Shown here: positions 1-5,844 of the stretch, piece by piece
How positions within the stretch are numbered: the stretch's first letter is position 1
Layout: the number at the start of each line of letters is the position of its first letter
NCBI GenBank assembly: GCA_947489175.1
Contig: CANLED010000159.1
Span: 1 to 5,844 of the forward strand
Direction of reading: 5' to 3'
Length of the DNA: 5,844 nucleotides
DNA from: Chitinophagaceae bacterium
Lineage (GTDB): Bacteria; Bacteroidota; Bacteroidia; Chitinophagales; Chitinophagaceae
Made by a program: the position numbers and the translations under genes
The notes under the pieces: generated by a model
What the model saw: the letters and a program-made list of their open reading frames with translations, nothing else
The model's database searches: none
Told to the model about the DNA's origin: nothing

Positions 1-842
1 AGATATTGATTGAGCTTGCTCTTATCAGAAGAGAGACTAAGTCAAAAATGCCTTACTTAAGACCTGATGCGAAAAGCCAGGTTACCATCGAGTATGATGA
101 TAATCATACTCCAATTGGTATCAATGCCATTGTTGTTTCAACCCAACATGATGATTTTGACAAGAGTGATGCAAAGATGTTGGCGAAAATTAAAAGTGAT
201 GTCATCAACATTGTAATTCCTCGTGTTAAGGCAAAGAGCAAAAAAGAAGTTCAAAAATTATTCAGCGATAGCATCAACTATCATATCAATCCAACTGGAA
301 AATTTGTAATCGGTGGTCCGCATGGCGATACTGGATTAACAGGTCGTAAAATCATTGTTGATACCTATGGTGGAAAGGGTGCTCATGGTGGCGGTGCTTT
401 CAGTGGTAAAGATCCTTCCAAAGTGGATAGAAGTGCAGCTTATGCCGCTCGTCATATCGCTAAAAACATGGTAGCAGCAGGTGTTGCTGATGAAATCTTG
501 GTTCAAGTGTCTTATGCAATTGGTGTGGCAAAGCCAATGGGTATTTTTGTTGATACTTACGGAACATCTAAAGTGAAACTTACAGATGGTCAAATTGCTT
601 CTAAAGTTGAAAAATTATTTGATATGCGCCCTTACGCTATTGAAACTAGGTTAAAACTGCGCAATCCAATTTATCAAGAAACTGCTGCATACGGCCACAT
701 GGGTAGAACTAATGAAGTTGTTACAAAATACTTCGATATTCCTGGCGGTGCGGGCAAGAAAAAAGCCATGAAAGTTGAATTGTTTACATGGGAAAAACTT
801 GACTTTGTTACCAAAGTTAAAACAGCTTTTAAAATAAAATAA
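1..842 (+). CDS. metK: S-adenosylmethionine synthetase (methionine adenosyltransferase), 5'-truncated by window edge
   Basis: This cytoplasmic enzyme makes S-adenosylmethionine from methionine and ATP, releasing phosphate and pyrophosphate. The reading frame is open from the first bases (first full codon at base 3), so the true start lies upstream. About 280 residues are visible and roughly the N-terminal third is missing, compared with about 384 residues in E. coli MetK. Counting from the isoleucine after the TTG codon at base 6 as residue 2, MPYLRPDAKSQV is at 15-26, the phosphate-binding loop GGPHGDTGLTGRK at 103-115, and the family signature GGGAFSGKD at 128-136, followed by PSKVDRSAAYAARH. 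The AAYGHMGR block (227-234) and the FTWEKLD tail (260-266) are the family's normal C-terminal end, so the 3' end is intact. The TTG at base 6 is internal to the gene and is not a start. A strong hairpin follows the stop. Identification is secure from family knowledge. Confidence 0.98.
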   Translation, partial: ILIELALIRRETKSKMPYLRPDAKSQVTIEYDDNHTPIGINAIVVSTQHDDFDKSDAKMLAKIKSDVINIVIPRVKAKSKKEVQKLFSDSINYHINPTGKFVIGGPHGDTGLTGRKIIVDTYGGKGAHGGGAFSGKDPSKVDRSAAYAARHIAKNMVAAGVADEILVQVSYAIGVAKPMGIFVDTYGTSKVKLTDGQIASKVEKLFDMRPYAIETRLKLRNPIYQETAAYGHMGRTNEVVTKYFDIPGGAGKKKAMKVELFTWEKLDFVTKVKTAFKIK

Positions 843-854
843 ATAGTTTATCGT

Positions 855-896
855 ATAATGAAGAAACCCTCTATGTACAGAGGGTTTCTTCATTAT
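855..896 (+). terminator. Probable Rho-independent terminator of metK (18-bp perfect hairpin)
   Basis: Bases 855-872 pair perfectly with 879-896 (18 base pairs) around the 6-base loop ATGTAC. The GC-rich core is CCCTCT (867-872) with AGAGGG (879-884). The 5' arm is A-rich and the 3' arm T-rich (TTTCTTCATTATT at 885-897), so the U-rich tail of the terminator is itself part of the stem. It lies 12 bases after the metK stop. Its A-rich/T-rich symmetry means it could also work on the other strand, but no minus-strand gene needs it. It ends 8 bases before the next start codon, leaving no room for a promoter downstream of it. Confidence 0.85.
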
Positions 897-904
897 TGAA
901 TGTT

Positions 905-1471
905 ATGAATGCACAAAAAAATAATTGGAAGATTCTTTCTGAAAAAATTCAGTACGATAATCCATGGATTAAGGTAACAGAATATGATGTTATAACTCCA
1001 GGGGGTAGTGAAGGTATATATGGGAAAGTACACTTTAAAAATATCGCTATAGGTATTATTCCCATTGACGATGAAGGTAATATCTACTTGATTGGGCAAT
1101 ATCGATTTGTACTCGAGCAATATTCATTGGAAATCCCTGAAGGTGGCGGCCCCCTTGGCATTGATCCTCTTATCGGTGCAAAACGTGAACTCAAAGAAGA
1201 AACTGGATTAGAAGCGGCTAATTGGACTAAAATCCTTGAAATGCATTTGTCTAATTCTGTTTCTGATGAATTGTCAATTATTTATCTTGCAACATCACTA
1301 ACACACGGTATTGCTGAACCAGAAGATACCGAAGAGTTGGAATTGATAAAAATGTCTTTTGATGAAGCCTATCATAAAGTATTGCAACATGAAATAACAG
1401 ACGCAATAACAGTTGCTGCAATCCTTAAATTGAAAATCATGTTTTTAGAAAAAGAGATATTAAATGCATAA
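905..1471 (+). CDS. Nudix hydrolase, ADP-ribose pyrophosphatase-like
   Basis: The 188-residue protein is a predicted cytoplasmic Nudix hydrolase that cleaves a nucleoside diphosphate linked to another group. ADP-ribose or another nucleotide sugar is the likely substrate by resemblance. The segment IGQYRFVLEQYSLEIPEGG (63-81) precedes the Nudix box, as in ADP-ribose pyrophosphatases. The box runs G80-x5-I86-x7-R94-E95-L96-K97-E98-E99-T100-G101-L102. The metal-binding REL-KEE-TGL part is intact, but the usual glutamate after G-x5 is isoleucine. SDEL (120-123) and the acidic EPEDTEELE run (138-146) resemble the late substrate and metal-site loops of this subfamily. I start at ATG 905: an in-frame TTG at 896 touches the terminator hairpin, and ATG 900 is out of frame. 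No clear Shine-Dalgarno sequence is present. The gene overlaps the start of rlmB by 8 bases. The Nudix fold is sure; the exact substrate is not. Confidence 0.92.
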   Translation: MNAQKNNWKILSEKIQYDNPWIKVTEYDVITPGGSEGIYGKVHFKNIAIGIIPIDDEGNIYLIGQYRFVLEQYSLEIPEGGGPLGIDPLIGAKRELKEETGLEAANWTKILEMHLSNSVSDELSIIYLATSLTHGIAEPEDTEELELIKMSFDEAYHKVLQHEITDAITVAAILKLKIMFLEKEILNA

Positions 1472-2222
1472 AACATCCGTTAACATTATCGGCAGACAAC
1501 CAGTGCTTGAAGCATTGAGAGATGGAAAACAACTTGAAAGAATTTTTCTCCAAAAAAATATAGGTGGAGAGGGTATTGATGAAATCAAAATGTTAGCTCA
1601 GAAATTAGCTGTGCCTATTAACACTGTTCCAATTGATAAGCTTCATTCTCTTACCCGCTCTAACCACCAAGGTGTAATAGCTATCAACAGTATGGTAGAA
1701 TATCATGATCTTCAAGAATCCATTGATATTCTTTTACAAACGGGTGTTGTTCCCCTTTTTGTGATGTTAGATGGCATTACAGACGTTAGAAATATTGGTG
1801 CCATCGCCAGAACAGCCATGTGCTGTGGGGTTCAGATCATGATTATTCCAGACAAGGGGATTGCTGCGTTAAATGAAGAAGCGGTTAAAACTTCTGCAGG
1901 TGCCCTTCAAAAAATAATTGTTTGCCGCGTAAATAGTTTATTGAAAGCAGTTGACACCCTTCATCTTAATGATATTTCTGTTTTCACTGCTGAAATGAAA
2001 GCTGAGAAAAAAGTTTATGAACTTGATTATACCACACCTTGTTGCATCATCATGGGCAGTGAAGACAAAGGAATTCAGCCCTATCTTTCAAAAGCTGCTG
2101 ATGTTCATTTCACCATCCCAATGCAAGGGAAATTTGATTCTTTTAATGTTGGTATTGCAGCTGGAATTACCCTCTTTGAAGCATGTAAACAACGAATGAC
2201 GCTATCTGCTGAAGCAAATTAA
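1464..2222 (+). CDS. rlmB: 23S rRNA (guanosine-2'-O-)-methyltransferase RlmB, TrmH/SpoU family
   Basis: The 252-residue protein matches RlmB (about 243 residues in E. coli). RlmB methylates the 2'-OH of a guanosine in the peptidyl-transferase region of 23S rRNA (G2251 in E. coli numbering), using S-adenosylmethionine. The N-terminal RNA-binding domain is seen in IIGRQPVLEALRDGKQLERIF (8-28) and SNHQGVIA (66-73). The SPOUT knot domain carries motif 1, D103-G-I-T-D-V-R-N110-I-G112-A-I-A-R116; motif 2, MGSEDKGI (197-204); and motif 3, DSFNVGIAAGI (225-235). R116 and N110 are the usual catalytic-site arginine and asparagine, and E200, S226 and N228 are retained. Motif 3 reads FNVG where LNVS is commoner. 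The ATG lies inside the end of the Nudix gene with AGAGA about 8 bases before it, which suggests translational coupling. TrmH-type tRNA methylation is a less likely alternative because the N-terminal domain is of the RlmB kind. Confidence 0.95.
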   Translation: MHKTSVNIIGRQPVLEALRDGKQLERIFLQKNIGGEGIDEIKMLAQKLAVPINTVPIDKLHSLTRSNHQGVIAINSMVEYHDLQESIDILLQTGVVPLFVMLDGITDVRNIGAIARTAMCCGVQIMIIPDKGIAALNEEAVKTSAGALQKIIVCRVNSLLKAVDTLHLNDISVFTAEMKAEKKVYELDYTTPCCIIMGSEDKGIQPYLSKAADVHFTIPMQGKFDSFNVGIAAGITLFEACKQRMTLSAEAN

Positions 2223-2227
2223 TCATT

Positions 2228-3199
2228 ATGCAGTTTAGATTGGAATTTGAACCTAAAGCACTTTCGCCAAAAATCAATATTGATGATAACATCATGTTGC
2301 TGGGTTCATGTTTTACTGAACACATGAATGAAAAATTAAGTCAATTTAAGTTTAATACATTGCAAAATCCTCATGGTGTTTTGTTTAATCCAGTTAGCAT
2401 AAGCAATGCCATAAAATCCTATTCTACACTTTCTTTGGTTGATCATGCGGATCTCTTTTTTCACCAAGGAATTTGGAACCATTGGAGTTTTCATTCTTCC
2501 AGAAGCAAAACAGATGCTGATCAAACGATTGCCTGCATGAACAGCAACATTTCTGCAGGAAATATTTTTTTTAAAAAGGCAGGTTGGTTAATCATCACTT
2601 TTGGCTCTGCTTTTGTATATGAAATCAATCAAAATTACACGGTAGCTAATTGCCATAAGATGCCTGCACAAGTCTTCAACAAAAGAATGCTGCAAATTGA
2701 TGAAATTGTTGACAATTATACTTCTCTCATTCATGATTTGAAGGTATTTAATCCTGGGTTAAAAATAATTTTTACCGTAAGTCCAGTCAGGCATTCACGT
2801 GAAGGTTTTGTTGAAAATAACAGGAGTAAGTCTGTTTTGCTTTTATCCATCGAAAGAATAATATCCAAACACGCTAATACATTTTATTTTCCTTCTTATG
2901 AATTGGTGATTGATGATTTGCGCGATTACCGTTTTTATGCTGAAGACATGGTTCATCCTAATTATTTAGCAACTCAATATGTGTGGGAGAAGTTTGCAGC
3001 CTCATCAATCGATGGAAAAAGTAGAGAAATTTTTAAAGAACTTGAACAAATCAACAACGCAGTAAAACACAGACCTCTTCATCCCAATTCTGATGAGCAT
3101 AAAAAATTCATTGCAAAATTCAACTCATTAGTTGAATCTTTGTCAATCCGTTTCCCTTCATTAAATTTTGACTTCGAAAAACAATTTTTCACGAATTGA
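2228..3199 (+). CDS. GSCFA-family protein, SGNH-hydrolase-like, function unknown
   Basis: The 323-residue protein belongs to the GSCFA family, named for the motif seen here as LLGSCFTEHM (24-33) near the N-terminus. The conserved NPHGVLFNPVSI (47-58) follows. Other family-like blocks are WLIITFGSAFVYE (120-132), IIFTVSPVRHSREG (180-193) and YAEDMVHPNYLA (237-248). These fit the SGNH hydrolase layout: S27 as candidate nucleophile, N47 and G50 as candidate oxyanion-hole residues, and D240-x-x-H243 as the candidate Asp-His pair. No signal peptide or membrane segment is visible, so the protein is probably cytoplasmic. A charged, helical-looking tail of about 60 residues follows the DxxH block. 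The gene starts 5 bases after the rlmB stop, indicating one transcript. The family is common in Bacteroidota, but I know of no established reaction or substrate, so esterase or acyl-transfer activity is inference only. Confidence 0.88.
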   Translation: MQFRLEFEPKALSPKINIDDNIMLLGSCFTEHMNEKLSQFKFNTLQNPHGVLFNPVSISNAIKSYSTLSLVDHADLFFHQGIWNHWSFHSSRSKTDADQTIACMNSNISAGNIFFKKAGWLIITFGSAFVYEINQNYTVANCHKMPAQVFNKRMLQIDEIVDNYTSLIHDLKVFNPGLKIIFTVSPVRHSREGFVENNRSKSVLLLSIERIISKHANTFYFPSYELVIDDLRDYRFYAEDMVHPNYLATQYVWEKFAASSIDGKSREIFKELEQINNAVKHRPLHPNSDEHKKFIAKFNSLVESLSIRFPSLNFDFEKQFFTN

Positions 3200-3209
3200 C
3201 TTCATTTAT

Positions 3210-3235
3210 TTGTTAACTTTAAAAAATATACTTTG
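3210..3235 (+). promoter_or_regulatory. Weak Bacteroidota promoter-like sequence before the acylase gene
   Basis: TTG at 3210-3212 and TATACTTTG at 3227-3235 resemble the Bacteroidota -33 (TTG) and -7 (TAnnTTTG) elements. The match is imperfect: one or three bases, not two, separate TA from TTTG, and the spacer of 14-16 bases is shorter than the usual 19-21 or so. A start site from it would fall at or just after the ATG at 3238, giving an almost leaderless message. The 38-base gap has no hairpin, so read-through from the upstream genes is equally possible. Confidence 0.2.
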
Positions 3236-3237
3236 TC

Positions 3238-5676
3238 ATGAAATATGTAAGATTTATATTTTTTCTCCTACTAAATAGCGGATTGATTTTTGTGCTTAAC
3301 AGCAGGACCATTCTTCCCCTTCCTTTGGGTAAATTTTTGAGTGTACAGGAAGGTATTTGGCAAAACGCTGAGTCAGTAAATGCTTCTTACAATGAAAAAA
3401 TCAAGATTGCAGGCATGCAAGGCAAAGCTGAGGTTTATTTTGATGATAGATTAGTTCCACACATATTTGCTGAAAAAGAAAATGACGCATACTTTGTACA
3501 AGGTTATCTTCATGCCAAGTTTAGGCTTTGGCAAATGGAGTTTCAAACACATGCTGCAGCAGGAAGAATAAGTGAAATTGTGGGAGAAAAGGGTATAAAT
3601 TTCGACAAAAATCAACGACGTATAGGCATGGTTTTTGCTGCTGAGAATGCCTTGGGTGAAATCGAAAAAGATCCTTTATCAAAAGCGGCTATTGATGCAT
3701 ATACTTCAGGAATCAATCAATACATTTCAAGCTTACATGCTAGTCAGCTACCTATTGAATATAAAATGTTGGGGTATCAGCCAGAAGCATGGACAAACCT
3801 TAAAACGGCATTGTTTACCAAGCAAATGACCAATAATTTGGCTGGGTATGATCGTGATTTTGAATTCACCAATGCACTCAAAGTACTTGGTGAGGAAAAT
3901 TTTAGGATACTTTATTCAGACTTAGCAGATTCTTTATATCCTGTAATACCCAAAGGAACAGTTTATCAAGCACCTGCTATAACATTAAATGCACCAGAAA
4001 CAGCAGATTCATTGTATTTTAAAAGAAAAGATACCATTCAAATTGCGCAAGAGTTTAAACCCAATCCCTCCAACGGTAGCAACAATTGGGTGCTAGATGG
4101 GAGTAAAACCAAGAGTGGTAATCCTATATTGAGCAACGATCCACATTTGGGGTTAACGCTTCCTTCTATTTGGTACGAAATTCAGATACACACGCCTGAA
4201 TACAATTCTTACGGAGTTTCCTTCCCGGGAATACCTGGGGTTGTTATAGGGTTCAATGATAATATTGCATTCGGTTTTACAAATGCTGGCAGAGACGTAA
4301 AGGATTATTATCAAATTCAATTCAAAAATGATCAACGCAAAGAATATTTGTTTCAAAATGAATGGAAATCAGCATCCCAACGCATTGAACAAATTAAAGT
4401 AAAAAATCACCAATTAGTTAAGGATACAGTTTCCTATACAATTTTTGGGCCCGTTACTTATGATAAAAGTTTTAAAACTGATCTAACAGAAAGCCAGTCT
4501 TATGCTCTTAGGTGGGTAGCACATGATTCTTCCAATATTTTAAAGATGTGGTTGTTGCTTAATAGGGCTAAAAACTATGATGATTATAAAACGGCTATTG
4601 GGTATTTTAATGTACCTGGACAAAACATGATTTTCGCATCCAAAACAGGTGATATAGCATTGTGGCAACAAGCAACTTTTCCGTTAAGATGGAAAGGTCA
4701 AGGTTTATTTGTGATGCCAGGAACTGATAGCAGCTATATGTGGAAGGGATACATCCCTAGTGAGGAAAATCCCCATATAGTTAATCCAATAGAAGGTTAC
4801 ATCAGCAGTGCAAACCAACGTGCTGCTGATTCATCATATCCATATTTTATTCCGGGTAACTATGAAGTTTATAGGGCTATTACGATCAACAGAAAATTGG
4901 CTGCAATCTCAAATGCAACCATCAGTGATATGATGTCCTTACAAAATGACAACTACAATGTTTTTGCGGAAGAAGCTCGTCCCATTCTTTTACAATTCGT
5001 TGATAAAAGTGTCCTTACCAAAGAAGAAAAAAAATACCTGGGAATGGTAGAAAATTGGAACCTAATGAACGATCCCAAAGAAAAGGGAACAGTTTGCTTT
5101 GTTGCTTGGTGGGATTCTTTGCATGCAAATGTTTTTAATGATGACCTCAATCAGTCGAAAGTGCCGTTATTGAAGCCTGAAAAATTTGTTTTATTAGAAG
5201 CATTAGAAAAAAATTCTGCTTTTAAATTTGTAGATAATATCAATACCCCCATCCAAGAAACATTAACAACACAAGTTACTAGCGCCTTAAAAAAAGCGGC
5301 TAAACACCTAGCTCAATTAGAAAAAGAAGATAAAATTGAATGGGCTAAATATAAAAATACTACAGTCTATCATTTACTCAAAACAAACGCAATGGCATTT
5401 GCAAGAACAGGACTGATGAATGGGGGAGGACATGGTATTATTAATGCCTCTCAACATGATCATGGACCAAGTTGGAGAATGATTGTTGAACTAACTACAC
5501 CTACAAAGGCTTTCGGAATTTATCCGGGTGGACAAGATGGAAATCCAGGTAGTAAATTTTATGATAATTTTGTAGACAAATGGACTAAGGGAGAATATTA
5601 CGCTTTGTGGGTAATGAAAGATTATGATATAAAAGATAAGAGGATTAAATGGAAAATGACTTTTTCTTCAAATTAA
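3238..5676 (+). CDS. Penicillin acylase family protein (Ntn-hydrolase, self-cleaving precursor)
   Basis: The 812-residue precursor belongs to the penicillin/cephalosporin/acyl-homoserine-lactone acylase family, which hydrolyses amide bonds after cutting itself into two chains. K2 and R5 precede a hydrophobic stretch (6-20), a signal peptide or membrane anchor, so it probably acts in the periplasm or at a membrane. The alpha-chain region carries VPHIFAENENDAY-like sequence (73-85; here AEKEN) and GYLHAKFRLWQME (89-101). Predicted self-cleavage is between G280 and S281 in NGSNNWV, freeing S281 as N-terminal nucleophile of a 532-residue beta chain. Expected active-site partners are H303 (beta 23), N349 (beta 69), N526 in SSANQR and R546. 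D207, D353 and D356 line up with the calcium ligands of E. coli penicillin G acylase. The C-terminal GPSWRM and YPGGQDGNPGS blocks are present, so the protein is full length. The natural substrate is unknown; fatty-acyl amides or acyl-homoserine lactones are as plausible as beta-lactams. Confidence 0.95.
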   Translation: MKYVRFIFFLLLNSGLIFVLNSRTILPLPLGKFLSVQEGIWQNAESVNASYNEKIKIAGMQGKAEVYFDDRLVPHIFAEKENDAYFVQGYLHAKFRLWQMEFQTHAAAGRISEIVGEKGINFDKNQRRIGMVFAAENALGEIEKDPLSKAAIDAYTSGINQYISSLHASQLPIEYKMLGYQPEAWTNLKTALFTKQMTNNLAGYDRDFEFTNALKVLGEENFRILYSDLADSLYPVIPKGTVYQAPAITLNAPETADSLYFKRKDTIQIAQEFKPNPSNGSNNWVLDGSKTKSGNPILSNDPHLGLTLPSIWYEIQIHTPEYNSYGVSFPGIPGVVIGFNDNIAFGFTNAGRDVKDYYQIQFKNDQRKEYLFQNEWKSASQRIEQIKVKNHQLVKDTVSYTIFGPVTYDKSFKTDLTESQSYALRWVAHDSSNILKMWLLLNRAKNYDDYKTAIGYFNVPGQNMIFASKTGDIALWQQATFPLRWKGQGLFVMPGTDSSYMWKGYIPSEENPHIVNPIEGYISSANQRAADSSYPYFIPGNYEVYRAITINRKLAAISNATISDMMSLQNDNYNVFAEEARPILLQFVDKSVLTKEEKKYLGMVENWNLMNDPKEKGTVCFVAWWDSLHANVFNDDLNQSKVPLLKPEKFVLLEALEKNSAFKFVDNINTPIQETLTTQVTSALKKAAKHLAQLEKEDKIEWAKYKNTTVYHLLKTNAMAFARTGLMNGGGHGIINASQHDHGPSWRMIVELTTPTKAFGIYPGGQDGNPGSKFYDNFVDKWTKGEYYALWVMKDYDIKDKRIKWKMTFSSN

Positions 5677-5691
5677 TGAATTTGTAATTAT

Positions 5692-5844
5692 ATGAAATTT
5701 ATTGTATCCATTGTTATAACTGCATTACTTGCCTTTTCTATGGGACTATTATTACCTTGGTGGTCAATAGCCATTGCTGGGTTAATTGCAGGGTTGTCAA
5801 TCCCACAAAAACTAATTTTTTCAATGTTGTCATCATTCATAGCG
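5692..5844 (+). CDS. Small hydrophobic membrane protein, 3'-truncated by window edge, function unknown
   Basis: ATG at 5692 opens a frame with no stop for 51 codons up to the window end. The peptide begins MKFIVSIVITALLAF and has two hydrophobic segments, about residues 3-22 and 25-37, separated by PWW (22-24). A PQK turn follows and then another hydrophobic run, FSMLSSFIA. This composition indicates an integral inner-membrane protein with at least two helices. It starts 15 bases after the acylase stop, so co-transcription with the acylase is likely. It resembles conserved hypothetical membrane proteins of Bacteroidota with an LPWW-SIA motif, but that is recollection and no function is known to me. 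No good Shine-Dalgarno sequence is seen. A short ATG frame at 5676, overlapping the acylase stop, ends after three codons and is not a gene. Confidence 0.7.
   Translation, partial: MKFIVSIVITALLAFSMGLLLPWWSIAIAGLIAGLSIPQKLIFSMLSSFIA

Noticed and set aside
854..859. TATAAT, a -10-like hexamer upstream of the Nudix gene
   Set aside because: It forms the edge of the terminator stem, lacks a -35 match about 17 bases upstream, and the host appears to be a Bacteroidota, whose main sigma factor prefers a different motif.
896..907. TTG at 896 as the Nudix start
   Set aside because: It would add only three residues and overlaps the last base of the terminator hairpin; the in-frame ATG at 905 is the simpler start.
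336..1120. Minus-strand open frames at 336-593, 651-893 and 893-1120
   Set aside because: They lie antisense to metK and the Nudix gene, have low-complexity or implausible protein sequences, and match no family I know. The well-identified plus-strand genes explain the coding signal.
2017..2199. Plus-strand 60-codon frame inside rlmB
   Set aside because: It overlaps the essential motif 2 and motif 3 region of RlmB in another frame and has no recognisable domain or ribosome binding site.
2336..2524. Minus-strand 62-codon frame opposite the GSCFA gene
   Set aside because: It is antisense to a conserved family domain and has no independent support.
3635..5150. Frames at 3635-3829 (+), 4153-4356 (-) and 4953-5150 (-) within the acylase
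   Set aside because: All fall within the continuous, well-conserved acylase frame and show no family resemblance.
1..5844. Search by eye for a new defence system, mobile element, CRISPR array or RNA gene
   Set aside because: Every stretch is occupied by closely packed, mostly recognisable chromosomal genes. No direct repeats, transposase, integrase, attachment site or tRNA-like fold was seen, and base composition looks even throughout.

Overview
The window is an AT-rich stretch that looks like the chromosome of a member of the Bacteroidota (perhaps Chitinophagales or Sphingobacteriia-like, though placement below phylum is a guess). The pointers are a GSCFA-domain protein, which is typical of that phylum, a MetK with the GGPHGDTG/GAHGGGAF form of its motifs, weak or absent Shine-Dalgarno sequences, and a Bacteroidota-style penicillin acylase family protein. 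All six genes lie on the plus strand and are tightly packed. There is no gene-free stretch longer than 62 bases, and I see no RNA gene, mobile element, CRISPR array or long repeat.

Layout. (1) Bases 1-842 hold the C-terminal two thirds of S-adenosylmethionine synthetase (metK), cut at its 5' end by the window edge. (2) A perfect 18-bp inverted repeat at 855-896 is the probable metK terminator, and it ends only 8 bases before the next start codon. (3) A dense cluster follows: a Nudix hydrolase of ADP-ribose pyrophosphatase type (905-1471), the rRNA 2'-O-methyltransferase RlmB (1464-2222, overlapping by 8 bases) and a GSCFA-family SGNH-like protein of unknown role (2228-3199, 5-base gap). (4) After 38 bases comes a large exported penicillin acylase family Ntn-hydrolase (3238-5676). 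(5) After a further 15 bases, the first 51 codons of a small hydrophobic membrane protein (5692-5844) run off the window.

How the genes relate. MetK makes S-adenosylmethionine, the methyl donor that RlmB uses, but a terminator separates them, so co-regulation is not implied. The Nudix, RlmB and GSCFA genes look like one transcription unit by spacing. The acylase and the membrane protein may be its distal part or a second unit, because only a weak promoter-like sequence precedes the acylase. The set is mostly housekeeping and conserved-hypothetical genes. I did not find a convincing new multi-gene system. The points most worth a second look are the altered Nudix box, the long hairpin abutting the Nudix start, the acylase pocket residues, and the uncharacterised GSCFA protein and terminal membrane protein.
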